Shown piece after piece: positions 11,042-19,959 of a stretch of 64,000 bases of DNA. Source of the stretch: UBA966 sp046350355 (GTDB taxonomy: Bacteria > Planctomycetota > Phycisphaerae > Phycisphaerales > SM1A02); assembly GCA_046350355.1 (NCBI GenBank), contig JAXMAN010000002.1:806001-870000 (forward strand), in the 5' to 3' direction. The number at the start of each line of letters is the position of its first letter. The first letter of the stretch is position 1. The notes under the pieces are model-generated. The model did not search any database, was not told where the DNA came from, and saw only the letters and a list, made by a program, of their open reading frames with translations. The position numbers and the translations under genes are program-made.

Positions 11042-11596
11042 ATGGCTGTCGACGACAACATCCCCGCTGCCCTCCCGGACGAGCTCGAGCGTGCGCTCTC
11101 GGTGGGTGACGCAGCCTTCGTTCGAGAGGCGATCGCCAAGTACGGTGTCCGCGTACTCAACATCTCTCCAACTTGGTGCGCGGACTCGACGCTCTATGGC
11201 CAAGCTGTCGTTGCCGCCGAGGACAACGAGTTTGTTCCACTTGAGACGCTGGTCGATGCCGGAGTCAGGGGCGACGAGGTCGTCGACTCGATTTACGGGG
11301 CTACGCCACTCCACGACGCCGTCCGAAGAGCGCCGGAGGTCGTGCGTCGCTTCCTGGCGGCCGGCGCGAACCCGGATGTGCGCGACAACTATGGCGAGAC
11401 GCCGCTGATGACCGCGGCGCGTTCGTATAGGTGGGGGGACTGGGGGAGGGAGCGCTCGGCGATTTCCGTGAAGTACCTGCTTGAGGCGGGTGCAGACGCA
11501 AGCCTTCGCCGCGGTGACGGCAAGACCGCGCTTGAGCTCGCGCTCGAGCAGCCGATCGTTGTGCCGGAGGTGATTCAGCTTCTGATGAAGCGATGA
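11042..11596 (+). CDS. Ankyrin-repeat protein
   Basis: 184 residues, probably a small binding protein. At least two ankyrin units are visible in the second half (YGATPLHDAVRR...FLAAGANPDVRD and YGETPLMTAARS...LLEAGADASLRR), followed by a partial third (DGKTALELALEQ). The N-terminal part is likely degenerate repeats. Small free-standing ankyrin proteins are common in immunity-gene clusters, but no toxin is seen beside it. First gene of the accessory block. No signal peptide. The start at 11042 was chosen over an earlier in-frame ATG because that reading would run back through the terminator. Confidence 0.8.
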   Translation: MAVDDNIPAALPDELERALSVGDAAFVREAIAKYGVRVLNISPTWCADSTLYGQAVVAAEDNEFVPLETLVDAGVRGDEVVDSIYGATPLHDAVRRAPEVVRRFLAAGANPDVRDNYGETPLMTAARSYRWGDWGRERSAISVKYLLEAGADASLRRGDGKTALELALEQPIVVPEVIQLLMKR

Positions 11597-11640
11597 GAAC
11601 GAGCGCGTCGCACCCGCATGCCTGGATCGACGGATCCGGG

Positions 11641-11718
11641 TCCCCAGCCAACGCAGTCGCGGGTTGCGGGTGGTCCCGTGGGACGAATCGGTGGAGCGCC
11701 TCGGGAAGGACCCGTGAG
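11641..11718 (+). repeat. Imperfect inverted repeat, arm A (about 78 bp)
   Basis: This stretch matches the reverse complement of 16804-16882 over its full length. By eye about four fifths of positions agree, with the first 19 bases (TCCCCAGCCAACGCAGTCG) and the last 14 identical. It lies in the 240-bp gap between the ankyrin gene and the next gene and has no coding role that I can see. Confidence 0.65.
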
Positions 11719-11836
11719 TGGGCTTCAGGGATACCCCGCAGGGCAGCGGTTCGCGCGGCGGAAGGGCTTGGTGCCGGGCCGGCGCCGCCGGCGATCCTGG
11801 CGTGGACCTGAGGAGTTAGGCTCTCGCCTGAGCACG

Positions 11837-12745
11837 ATGAAACACCTTCCTATTGAGTCCTTGGGGCGTCGACTCCGATTCGCATTGGCGTCGCTCGTGA
11901 GCGGCATCGCCATCACGGTCGCGTTCGTATGGCTCGGGACGCTCGAAGTCGAGGGCCAATCCGCCACTTCTGGATTCGATGTGCTGGATGCGAGCGGGGA
12001 CTGCGCGCAAGCGATAGTTTCCGACAACTTTCTGTACAGCACCGTCACTCTGACCCACGTCAACACCTCCATTTTTTTGAGCGAGTTCGGGTTCCGTGCG
12101 CGGATGCAGGCGCAGTGGAAGGCTGGGGGTTCCCCTGCCGAGCAAGGCGAGGACGCCTTGCGAAGAGAAGAGATCAACCTCGGAAACAGATTGAGAGTTC
12201 AGGAGAGCCAGATTTCGGAGCGATTGATTCGATGGAGGCCGAAGCTGGAGGAACGAGCGCTTCACTACGACGCGCTCCCCGGATGGTTCAAGCCCCAGTT
12301 GGGACTGGACGCGGAAGGAAACACGATGTGGACCGATCAGTTCGTCGCGGCCGTTGGGTGGCCGATGCGCTGCGCAATTCGGTCTGATCGGCGGTCCGTC
12401 TTGTGCTCGACACCCCCGTACTACGCGATCGAGGTCGCCGGCAGCCGATTGGATCCTGCGGTCAGCCAGTCGTCGGATGATCTTCCGCCCTCCCTCAAAG
12501 GAGCCGATGGCCAGCGATTGAGTATTGGTGGTTGGCTACAAGGCACAGAGATCTTCTGGCCCGGACTGGTTACCAACATCCTCGCATGGTCCCTTGCGAC
12601 GGCGCTCGTCCCAGTCGCAGTTCGCTTCTTGAGAGGCAAATTCCGCCAGCGGCGAGGTCAGTGCGCTGCATGCGGGCATGCGCTTCACGGCGCCGGAGTG
12701 TGCAATGAGTGCGGACGGCGGGTGCGTGGAGTCCCCGTCTCTTAG
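11837..12745 (+). CDS. Two-helix membrane protein with C-terminal zinc ribbon (paralogue 1)
   Basis: 302 residues. An N-terminal membrane helix at about 14-35 is followed by a 200-residue extracytoplasmic region and a second helix just after FWPGLVTNILAWSL. A short cytoplasmic tail ends in a four-cysteine zinc ribbon (CAACGHAL...CNECGRR). This helix-domain-helix-ribbon layout is a widespread planctomycete pattern of unknown function. The next gene is a diverged copy: both share PxW-x-PxLG, GWP, PPY-x-x-x-EVAG and WPGL blocks in the same order. The start at 11837 places the signal-anchor helix near the N-terminus. Confidence 0.75.
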   Translation: MKHLPIESLGRRLRFALASLVSGIAITVAFVWLGTLEVEGQSATSGFDVLDASGDCAQAIVSDNFLYSTVTLTHVNTSIFLSEFGFRARMQAQWKAGGSPAEQGEDALRREEINLGNRLRVQESQISERLIRWRPKLEERALHYDALPGWFKPQLGLDAEGNTMWTDQFVAAVGWPMRCAIRSDRRSVLCSTPPYYAIEVAGSRLDPAVSQSSDDLPPSLKGADGQRLSIGGWLQGTEIFWPGLVTNILAWSLATALVPVAVRFLRGKFRQRRGQCAACGHALHGAGVCNECGRRVRGVPVS

Positions 12746-12801
12746 GTCACGGTGACTCGAAATCTCGCGACTCGCTCAGTTGGGAAGGAGGATCGACGCA
12801 G

Positions 12802-13674
12802 GTGAAAGTAAGAGTGCTCCTGTCTAGGCGCGTGCTTCAGGTGCTTGTCATGGCCGCAGGCGGCGTGGTGGGGTGCGTTGTGACGGTCGTGGCGGGGTGG
12901 ATGACGCTGTCGGATGGGCCAGCGACCGAGGTGATTGAGATCCGAGAAGGCGAGGGGGCCCCTTTCAGGGTATTCGTTTGCAAGCGACCTCTGATCACAG
13001 AGGCGGTGGCGGTGTGTCTGGAACCACTTGAGATTGCCAGTTCCAGCGGGCTCATTGGCCGGCTCGAGGCGAAATGGACGAATGGTGTCAAGGAACCGGA
13101 TGTGCGGCAGTCCATCATCGATGAGAACATGAGCCGGGTCCGCGAGGGGCTTGAAGGACAGCGACAAGTGTGCGTGAGGATGCTCGCGGAGGCGAGAAAC
13201 GCAGTGATTGCGGGCCGACGAGCTGACCTGCCAGCCTGGCTTGACCCCAAGCTTGGCTATGAGGAGGGGTCAGATGCGCTCTGGTCGACGCACACCATGT
13301 CCGCATCGGGGTGGCCGTTCCGTGCAATCACCAAATCGGTCAGGGTTGCTCTGGTGCAGACTGCTCCTCCCTATGTTGGGCTGGAAGTCGCGGGAGTTCG
13401 AAGGAACTTGTCATTCGACTCCCCTGATCGGCGAGACGCCGAGGCCGCGATGATGTCGCAGGGGTCGCTCTACGAGCGATGGGTGCGTCCCGCGCAGATT
13501 TGGTGGCCGGGTCTTCTCGCCGATCTGCTCGTTTGGTCTCTATTGACCTTCGCCCTACAGGCGGCAATCTCAAGCGCCCGGTCCGCACTTGTGGCGCGCG
13601 GCGGCAATTGTCCGGGCTGCGGTCGCGTTCTGGACGGCGCTGGACGCTGCGTCGAGTGCAGAGCAAGCCGGTGA
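12802..13674 (+). CDS. Two-helix membrane protein with C-terminal zinc ribbon (paralogue 2)
   Basis: 290 residues, GTG start at 12802 with AAGGAGG ten bases upstream. It has the same architecture as the preceding gene: a first helix at about 10-35, an outer domain, a second helix following IWWPGLLADLLVWSL, and a zinc ribbon CPGCGRVL...CVECRAS at the very end. Conserved blocks (PAWLDPKLGYEEG, ASGWPFRAI, APPYVGLEVAGVR) align with the neighbour, so this is a tandem duplication with considerable divergence. Function unknown. Confidence 0.75.
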   Translation: MKVRVLLSRRVLQVLVMAAGGVVGCVVTVVAGWMTLSDGPATEVIEIREGEGAPFRVFVCKRPLITEAVAVCLEPLEIASSSGLIGRLEAKWTNGVKEPDVRQSIIDENMSRVREGLEGQRQVCVRMLAEARNAVIAGRRADLPAWLDPKLGYEEGSDALWSTHTMSASGWPFRAITKSVRVALVQTAPPYVGLEVAGVRRNLSFDSPDRRDAEAAMMSQGSLYERWVRPAQIWWPGLLADLLVWSLLTFALQAAISSARSALVARGGNCPGCGRVLDGAGRCVECRASR

Positions 13675-13763
13675 GATGCAGAGATCAATGAACGTCGGTG
13701 CATGCGTGGGCGGTACCCCGTCACACGTACTTGCCGACAACGCACGGACTTGAGGAGCGCTGC

Positions 13764-14729
13764 ATGCGTCTCGGCCCTGCATTGAAGTCGCGAGTCATCC
13801 TTCTGCTGCTGGCCGCGATTTGCGTCGTGGTGCTGCTGACGCTTTCCTCGTTCCTTGTCGCGATGGAATGTCGCGTGCAGTCGTCACAGACGGCGTGGTC
13901 GCTCTCGCTGAACTGTGGCGTCTTCGACCTGACCTGGCTTCCGCTCGAGGCAACGGAACACGCCGCCCCATCCGCGTTTCCGACCTTCGCGTTCGCGGAT
14001 CCAGGCTGGTCGCGGAGTCAATCCTGGGACTTCTTCCTCGTCGGCGAGAGTCGCGGGACGAGTGAGCAGGGATCGGAGACGCGCCCCATTTGGGGTGTCG
14101 TGCTCGTGTCGACTCTGGTCGTCGTTTCGTATCGAGCTGTCCGAGCGCTCATCGAGAACTCGCGCGCGAAGCGGAGGGATCGCACAGGAAGCGGGGCTGG
14201 CGAGACGCGGCCACGGGCGACGCTCCTGTCTCGGGCGAAGGCCTTCGCAGGCGCGATGCGGTGGCCGGTTGCCGGCCTGGCATCGCTCGTGTGCGTCGGA
14301 ACGCTGCTCTCGATGGCGTACGGAGTCAGTGCGAGCCATTGGCTCAGCGAGGACTCGGTGGTGTACATCTCCGTGGATGTCGGCGTCGCAAGGATTCGGT
14401 ACCTCCACGGACCGGATACTCGGTACCGAGATCAGACCATTGAGGGCTTCCAGGTGTACCGAACCAAGTGGTCGGACAAGACAAAGCTGCTCTCCTACTT
14501 CAGAGTTCAGTACGTTCCTTGGAACAGGCAGAACGAATCTGGAGGCACCCTCTATCTCGCACTTTGGTGGTGCATCCTCGGTCTCGGCGCAGCGGCCTGG
14601 ATGTGCTTTGGGATTCGGAGGCGGCTCCCAGTGCCGGGTCTCTGTCCGAGATGCCGCCACCCGCTCGCGGGAGCGTCCGTGTGCCCGGAGTGCGGCGAGG
14701 CGGCGGCCGATTCGAAGTCCGCCGCGTGA
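13764..14729 (+). CDS. Four-helix membrane protein with internal duplication and zinc ribbon
   Basis: 321 residues, good Shine-Dalgarno (GAGGAG, six bases before the ATG). Helices lie near 10-32, 105-127, 170-193 and 260-282. The protein reads as two tandem units of helix, beta-rich outer domain, helix. Unit 1 has SLNCGVFDLTWL and unit 2 has ISVDVGVARIRYL at the same place. A four-cysteine zinc ribbon (CPRCRHPL...CPECGEA) follows. It belongs to the same broad planctomycete family type as the two genes before it. Function unknown. Confidence 0.72.
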   Translation: MRLGPALKSRVILLLLAAICVVVLLTLSSFLVAMECRVQSSQTAWSLSLNCGVFDLTWLPLEATEHAAPSAFPTFAFADPGWSRSQSWDFFLVGESRGTSEQGSETRPIWGVVLVSTLVVVSYRAVRALIENSRAKRRDRTGSGAGETRPRATLLSRAKAFAGAMRWPVAGLASLVCVGTLLSMAYGVSASHWLSEDSVVYISVDVGVARIRYLHGPDTRYRDQTIEGFQVYRTKWSDKTKLLSYFRVQYVPWNRQNESGGTLYLALWWCILGLGAAAWMCFGIRRRLPVPGLCPRCRHPLAGASVCPECGEAAADSKSAA

Positions 14730-15131
14730 AGAAGGCGCGCGGAGCGGTGACTCCAATGGAAGAGCTGTTGAAGGCCCGATCGGCGCAGCGGAGTCCCGGA
14801 TGAGGCGTCCGAGCAGGAGGGGTGACCGCCTTGGTTGCGGTCAGGGGTAGCGTGGGTGACACGGTCGGGGGCGGCGACGATCGCGGGTGCAGTGCCTCGT
14901 GGGTGGCCGCGCTTCGCGCTCCAGTCCTTCTCGCACGAGGCGCGCGGCGAGCGGCGGTCGCAGTCGACGCCGGCCCAGCGCGCCGACGCATCCGCCTCGA
15001 GAAGGCCGCGTGATTGCCGATTTCAACTCGCCTCAGAGACTGGATGCGGTACACCTCCGTCTACGCCCGCCTGGAAGTGAAGACACGACACGCGTCCTCT
15101 CATGACGCGCCCTTCAAGCCCGGAGGTCTCA
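14730..15131 (+). other. Gap of 400 bp without a supported gene
   Basis: Short frames exist on both strands, but none has a Shine-Dalgarno, family resemblance or steady codon bias. No hairpin with a T-tract and no tRNA were seen. It may hold a decayed gene. Confidence 0.4.
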
Positions 15132-16376
15132 ATGCGCCGCTCGCCCATTGCCATTCGCCGTTGGAGCACGACTGCGATGAGCAAGTCTTTTTCTCGCGTC
15201 GTCCTTCCAGCATCGTCGCTTTGCGTTCCGCCGCAGTCCGGATGTCGAACGACGGCGTCTTCGCGATCGATTTCCGGCCTGGTCGCGGTGGCGATGCTTC
15301 TCCTCGCCCTCCTGGTCCCTGGGTGCGCGGAGCCGAAGCCCGTCTCCGGCAACTCGTCGCCTGCCGCGGAGCATTATTGCGGGGAGATGTCCAACGGTGA
15401 CAAGGCATCGGTCGGGCTTTGCTTGACCTACGAGGCCGGGGTCGTCAAGGCGGGGGTCCTGTCAATCGGCGAGCCGGGACCGAGCGGTCGGCGCGCTCAA
15501 TACCCGATCGAGGACATCGTCAATGGGCCGGACGAGGTCCGCTTCAGCGTCGCCATCATCAACGGATCCGCGACGGAACGGATGGCAATGACTGCCCGGT
15601 TGATCCGGCGCGAACCTGACCTCCTGCAGTTTCAGTTGAATCGCCTGGGGCCGGAGGGTGGGGAGCCGTTCGAGATGACGCTGGCGAGGTCGCGGCAGCC
15701 GTCCGCTGCGTCCAGAGGCGTTGCCGCGGACCCGGGCGTCCGTCCCACCCGCGTGGTCCGGAAGACGTCCATCACCGAGCAGCTGACGTCCCCGCCACAT
15801 CCAGCGCGGAAGAGGCCCCGCGATGAGGACATGTTGTACTACTCCTATGACCAGGGAGCTCTCGAGGGCGAGGTGCAGGCCGACGGCTCCACCGTGCTCA
15901 CCCAGCTGCGGGCCTCGATCGTGCGAAGTCGCCCATCCTCTCAGGACTGCATTCAGCAGAATCCGTTCCTCTCGAAGGCCAGGATCGTGACGGCGACGGG
16001 GGACATCCTTTGCCTCGGCGATTTGAATGTGGATTACCTGCTCGATCACGGGTACATCAGCACGCTTGAGGGGAAGCGAATCGAGCCAGGCACCCTTGAC
16101 TCGTTCGATCCGCGAGTCGAGTACTTCGTCTGCATCGATTGCGGCCACGACTCTCAGATTTACCTCGCGGTGCAGGCGGGGAGGATCCTCAGCATCCAGG
16201 TCGGGACGCTTGATCGCCTTTGGCCCTGCTATCCAGTGTTCATCGGACCGGATGGATCGCGATACCAGATGCCGCTGACGCCGGAGCAGGCGCAGGCCAT
16301 CTGGGGTGCCCCGCGGAGCATCAACTGGGTCTACTCGAGAACTGGCCCGAGTCTTCTGGATTCGTTCAGGCGGTAA
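15132..16376 (+). CDS. Putative lipoprotein of unknown function
   Basis: 414 residues from an ATG at 15132, chosen for its Shine-Dalgarno (GGAGG, spacing five). A basic N-terminal extension of about 45 residues precedes a hydrophobic segment ending in a lipobox-like LLVPGC, so the mature protein would be anchored at that cysteine. If the true start is further in, the signal peptide would be more conventional. The body carries a middle Arg/Pro-rich stretch. Its C-terminal part (roughly residues 230-414) contains a CIDCGHDSQIYL segment and a WPCYPVFIG block. No named domain recognised. Confidence 0.68.
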   Translation: MRRSPIAIRRWSTTAMSKSFSRVVLPASSLCVPPQSGCRTTASSRSISGLVAVAMLLLALLVPGCAEPKPVSGNSSPAAEHYCGEMSNGDKASVGLCLTYEAGVVKAGVLSIGEPGPSGRRAQYPIEDIVNGPDEVRFSVAIINGSATERMAMTARLIRREPDLLQFQLNRLGPEGGEPFEMTLARSRQPSAASRGVAADPGVRPTRVVRKTSITEQLTSPPHPARKRPRDEDMLYYSYDQGALEGEVQADGSTVLTQLRASIVRSRPSSQDCIQQNPFLSKARIVTATGDILCLGDLNVDYLLDHGYISTLEGKRIEPGTLDSFDPRVEYFVCIDCGHDSQIYLAVQAGRILSIQVGTLDRLWPCYPVFIGPDGSRYQMPLTPEQAQAIWGAPRSINWVYSRTGPSLLDSFRR

Positions 16377-17034
16377 CCTGTGAGAATTCGGGGCGTGTTG
16401 CGATGAGTGTTGAGATACGCGGTCCCAACGCGTTTCATGCCCATCCCGTCTCGCTTCGGCGACGTGCCGCGGCACGAGACGCTCGGAGGCGCGGTGGTGG
16501 TACCCCGCGACGGTCTGTGGCAGCCGCACTTAGTCCTCCGTCAGGTGCCTGACGCGCGCGGCCCACGCGAAGGCAAGCCCCCCCACATCCGCTTGGCAGC
16601 GGCACGAATCCGAGCCTGGCCTGCCGCTGCCGCACGCCGAGCAGCTGCAAGCAGCGCTCCACGGCCACCGAGGACTTGTTGTCGGAGCATCAGATTTTGG
16701 ATGTGATCGCAGACTGGGAATCTGGGGTCGGTGCAGCCGCCGAGCACGTGAAGATGGCGATCGCCGGTTCGAGCGAGGCACGTTCGCCCGGAGATTCCGC
16801 CGCGCCTCACGGGTCCTTCCTGCGCCACTTCAACAGACGCGTCCCACGGGAACACCCGCAATACCCGACTGCGTTGGCTGGGGAAGTGGCATGGGGAGCC
16901 GCGCGAAGGCGCTTCGGCATAACTTCTTTGGCTGCATGCAGTTGGCGCGTCCCAAACGACGGGTAGGCGGGAGCTCGGCTACCAATGTGTCCCCCGCGGC
17001 GGCGAGCACATCGCCTCCGCGTCCACGTAGGCAC
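16377..17034 (+). other. Long gap (660 bp) with repeat arm B and no clear gene
   Basis: Several overlapping frames are open on both strands, as expected from GC content, but none shows steady codon bias, a Shine-Dalgarno or a recognisable fold. The only structured item is the inverted-repeat arm at 16804-16882. I regard the rest as intergenic or decayed DNA. Confidence 0.4.
16804..16882 (-). repeat. Imperfect inverted repeat, arm B (about 79 bp)
   Basis: The reverse complement of this segment aligns with 11641-11718. Arms A and B point in opposite directions and bracket about 5.1 kb holding the three zinc-ribbon membrane genes and the lipoprotein gene. One single-base gap is needed near the 3' end of the alignment. 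Confidence 0.65.
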
Positions 17035-17240
17035 TCACCGCAATTCGAGCACCCGCCGCCAACGCGCCGCCATCTCGGGCTCGCGCTGGGCGATCCGTGC
17101 CAGGTGCTTCTCGGCGCACGTGCGCAGCTCGGGCTCCTCGGGGTCCTGGGTCAGCGCGGCGTCGAGCGTGTTCACGATCGCGGCGCAGGCGAGGTAGCCA
17201 CCCCAGTCGGCCTGGTCGATGAAGCTCCCCGGTCGTACGA
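17035..17240 (-). pseudogene. C-terminal gene fragment, function unknown
   Basis: Reading from about 17240 to the TGA at 17035, the frame gives a protein-like stretch of some 65 residues (FIDQADWGGYLACAAIVNTL, later EEPELRTCAEKHLARIA) with strong codon bias and helical character. Upstream the same frame turns into low-complexity sequence with no plausible start, and the next gene begins on the other strand. It is most simply the tail of a gene whose 5' part was lost. Not matched to a family. Confidence 0.35.
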
Positions 17241-17885
17241 GTGCAAGTGCTCGGCACCGAAGACGAGGTACGGCGAGCTGCGCGGCACGCGCTTGACGAG
17301 GGAGAACCCATCCGACTTCGCTATGTTCTGCCGGGCGAGGACCAGCCACGAACTGGTCTGTTTCAGCGGGAAGCATCGAGGGGATGGGCGTTTGGTGGCG
17401 CTAGTGCCGGCCATTCGGGTTCCTTGCCAACGGAGTACTCCCGATTCGTGCGCGACTGCCTCGAGCACCCCGTCGAGGTGATCGCGGTCGACGACCGGTT
17501 TGTCTTCCAGTGGCGATTGCCCTATCAGTCGATTGCGGCCACGTTGTCTGCCACGGTGGCGTTTGTGTTGGCAGCCTTCTTGTGCGTGCACTCTCTCGTT
17601 GCGACCCTTGTCCGTCCAACGCCACGGTCCGACGAGGCAGGATCCGCCGTACCCAGTCGACTGATGAAGCTCGCGGGGTGGTTCTTTCTCTGCTTCACGT
17701 TCGCTGGCGTTGCCGCGGGGATTGCCACCGAACTGGCTCTCGCGTTCGGAAGTGAATCGATCGCATCGAACGCGGAGTGGATCGGCGCTGGGGGCGGCGT
17801 GATCGGTGCGATGTTCGCCCCGACTGGCACGAAGTGGATCCAGTCGATCGTTCGCTCCTCCGAGATCCAGGCGTCGACTCGGTGA
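17241..17885 (+). CDS. Hypothetical three-helix membrane protein
   Basis: 214 residues from a GTG start. An N-terminal soluble region of about 95 residues is followed by hydrophobic helices near 97-120, 143-163 and 175-195. The 5' end directly abuts the minus-strand fragment, so the true start could be a little further in. The soluble part contains GEPIRLRYVLPGEDQ and FVRDCLEHPVEVIAVDDRF. Not recognised. Confidence 0.55.
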   Translation: MQVLGTEDEVRRAARHALDEGEPIRLRYVLPGEDQPRTGLFQREASRGWAFGGASAGHSGSLPTEYSRFVRDCLEHPVEVIAVDDRFVFQWRLPYQSIAATLSATVAFVLAAFLCVHSLVATLVRPTPRSDEAGSAVPSRLMKLAGWFFLCFTFAGVAAGIATELALAFGSESIASNAEWIGAGGGVIGAMFAPTGTKWIQSIVRSSEIQASTR

Positions 17886-18021
17886 CTTGGTCGAGCGATC
17901 AGGCATCCTGCCCCGGCTCGATCGGCACGCCGGCGGCGAGTCCCTCCGCCACCTCCGGTTCGAGGACCCCCGCCCTATCTTCTTGTGGAGTTTCCCGAGT
18001 CCCGAGAGTCGACTTCGGTAA
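17886..18021 (+). pseudogene. Possible C-terminal gene fragment
   Basis: In the frame ending at the TAA at 18019-18021 there is a 45-residue stretch with natural-looking composition (RLDRHAGGESLRHLRFEDPR, IFLWSFPSP) but no start codon with a ribosome site. It may be the remains of a truncated gene in the interval before the ORF at 18041. Weak evidence only. Confidence 0.25.
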
Positions 18022-18040
18022 CAACGTCATTTGACCCGGC

Positions 18041-18643
18041 ATGCCCTACTCGATCATCGAGCCACCGTTTCACCGAACTCCGAGCGAGCTGTCTGTCGCC
18101 GAGTTGAAGCAGGGCTTCGACTGGTACCTCCAGAGCATCCCACGCCGAGCAACTGTGCTGGCCGAAGTGATGGCTGAATCGCAGGGGTACGCGCAGTGGT
18201 CTCCGAACTACCTTCGGGAGTCCCTCGCTCCCCTCGGCGAGTGGTTCGAAACGCAGATTCAGACCAGACCAAAGTCAGAGACGGAGATTGAGGCGCAACG
18301 GCTGGCGTTCGGGCACAGTATCGACTTGTCCGGACCTACCTTGAATGTGCGCACTTTGTCGTTGTGCGTGGATGTCGGCATGTACCTGGGCGAAACGATG
18401 CGGGTTTCGTGCCCGTCGCTCCGTTGGGTTCTGCCACTCAAGAGCAAGCGCCACATCTACTACGGGCTGCCATGCCTCGCCGAGTTCGGCAAGAGAGGGT
18501 CGGTGAGTACAGGAATGCTCGTGTCTGGTCTCGCGTGGATGATCCTTCGCGGAGAGCGCAGCGGGGACTACCTGGCTTCCATCCATGACCTGTGGATCGG
18601 ATACGCGGGGCCTTCTTCGACGCTGGCCCCCCGCAGTCGCTGA
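18041..18643 (+). CDS. Hypothetical soluble protein, immunity-protein-like pattern
   Basis: 200 residues, no signal peptide or membrane helix. The layout resembles small immunity-type proteins seen in toxin-immunity clusters: an early FDWYLQSIPRRATVL segment, then SPNYLRESLAPLGEWF, a middle LSLCVDVGMYLGETMR, then a PSLRW element and a late short helical part. This is an impression from sequence style, not a domain assignment. Starts with ATG 20 bases after the preceding fragment's stop, without a strong Shine-Dalgarno. Confidence 0.6.
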   Translation: MPYSIIEPPFHRTPSELSVAELKQGFDWYLQSIPRRATVLAEVMAESQGYAQWSPNYLRESLAPLGEWFETQIQTRPKSETEIEAQRLAFGHSIDLSGPTLNVRTLSLCVDVGMYLGETMRVSCPSLRWVLPLKSKRHIYYGLPCLAEFGKRGSVSTGMLVSGLAWMILRGERSGDYLASIHDLWIGYAGPSSTLAPRSR

Positions 18644-18782
18644 GCCCTCAGGCCGGCACCTCTTGCGCCGGCGCAATAGCTTGATTCGCCCCACCCGGGC
18701 GCTTCGAACGCTGCTGCCCGCTGCAGCGCAGCGCGATCCAACGCAGGGTAAGGGAGTTCCAGGAAGTTAGGAGGAGGCCTCA

Positions 18783-18956
18783 ATGAGCGCGAGCCCAACC
18801 ACCACTTCCATTCTGGCAAATGGCACGCGTACGAGCATCCGTTGCATCGGTGAATCGGGGAACCTCCGTCTGTGGGCAATCAACGCGCTCATTGACCGAG
18901 TGATCGCAGAGGCGGAGTGGACGTCCAAGGAGGCGAAGGTGCCTGGCGCCAGGTAA
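18783..18956 (+). CDS. Small hypothetical ORF (57 residues)
   Basis: A short frame with an excellent ribosome site (GAGGAGG at 18771-18777, five bases before the ATG). The product begins MSASPTTTSILANGTRTSIR and continues with a helical LRLWAINALIDRVIAEAEW segment. The strong Shine-Dalgarno is the main reason to accept it. It could also be the start of a longer gene truncated by a stop at 18954. No homologue recognised. Confidence 0.45.
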   Translation: MSASPTTTSILANGTRTSIRCIGESGNLRLWAINALIDRVIAEAEWTSKEAKVPGAR

Positions 18957-19308
18957 CGCATCGCTTTGCGTTTGGTGACTCCGGTGCTCTCGCCAGATCC
19001 GCGCCCTCAGGCTTGGCAGCACCGCTTGAATGCCCGAGGGCAGCCTCCGCCGGACAATTCGGCCATGGGCCAAGAACCTGCTTGAGGCGATCGAGGCAAG
19101 GAGGGCCTGGCATGGGGCGAGCGCAGGTGTCGCAACTTCACCGCCCGTGATCAACGATTCGGTTGACGCTCAATACGATGCGAGCCCGGCCGTCACGAGC
19201 GGGGCAGTCAAATCCTCCCGGTCAGTCAGGCCCAGATCGCATGATTTCCGAGAGCACACTCGAACGCCGGGGGATGCCTGAAGGCGCCTCCTTCGAGGGA
19301 GACGCGCC
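18957..19308 (+). other. Gap of 350 bp, no supported gene
   Basis: Frames on both strands are short and inconsistent. One of them (from 19030) contains a plausible helical stretch (RPWAKNLLEAIEARRAW) and may be the continuation of the preceding small ORF after a frameshift. Nothing else seen. Confidence 0.35.
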
Positions 19309-19959
19309 GTGAGTCCCGGAGTCTGGCTGCAGCTCGTACGGAAGCTCTGGCACCCGGACTTCGGGGCCGGGGAAGAGTGGACGCGTCAGGCCGACGGGAC
19401 GTGGGATGTTGCGCCGGCGATCGGGAATCGCCAGTCGCCTCCGCCCGTCGTCGTCGAGTCCGGGCTCCCTCGGATCATGGGCAATCAGGTGTCAAAGCTG
19501 CTCGAGTGCCTCGAGGGCAATGTGCTTGGCGGCATGCAGCGGCTGACTCCGGAAGACGCGCGGCTGATGGCGTACTCCGCAGCAGCGCACTTCGCGCTGC
19601 ATTGGTCGGATGATCCTCCCTTTCGGTACGACTTCTACTCGAAGCGCTTCGCCGCGATGTGCGTTGGATTTGTCTGGGGAATCGCGCGGGCGGCGCCGGA
19701 GCTCTCCTTGGATGCGGCTGCAGCGCTGCTTGAGCAGCCGCCCCCAACGGACGACGAGGTGGACGATGCATGGTTGATCACCGCGGTTGGCCTGTGGCTC
19801 AAGACCGCAGACCCGCAGGCCAAGAGCGCGCTACTGATCGGGGCGATGGCTTGCGCGCGGCGGAACGAATACGCAGCGATTGGTGGGGCGTTGCGTGGCC
19901 TCGCAGCGCCCGGTGGTCCGGCGTTCCGGGCGCTACTCAAAGATCTCCATCCCGGTTGA
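19309..19959 (+). CDS. Hypothetical protein, distant relative of the two tandem paralogues downstream
   Basis: 216 residues, GTG start with GAGGGAG seven bases upstream. All-helical and soluble by composition. The last 70 residues (AWLITAVGLWL, LLIGAMACARR, FRALLKDL) follow the same pattern as the C-terminal part of the proteins at 20438 and 21226 (a WL element, LxGAAxCLR, then a terminal FR helix). That suggests common ancestry. The N-terminal half does not align well. Function unknown. Confidence 0.65.
   Translation: MSPGVWLQLVRKLWHPDFGAGEEWTRQADGTWDVAPAIGNRQSPPPVVVESGLPRIMGNQVSKLLECLEGNVLGGMQRLTPEDARLMAYSAAAHFALHWSDDPPFRYDFYSKRFAAMCVGFVWGIARAAPELSLDAAAALLEQPPPTDDEVDDAWLITAVGLWLKTADPQAKSALLIGAMACARRNEYAAIGGALRGLAAPGGPAFRALLKDLHPG

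Noticed and set aside
16407..16966. Several 80-110 residue frames in the 16.4-17.0 kb gap
   Set aside because: They overlap on both strands, have erratic codon use and no ribosome sites; nothing distinguishes one from another.
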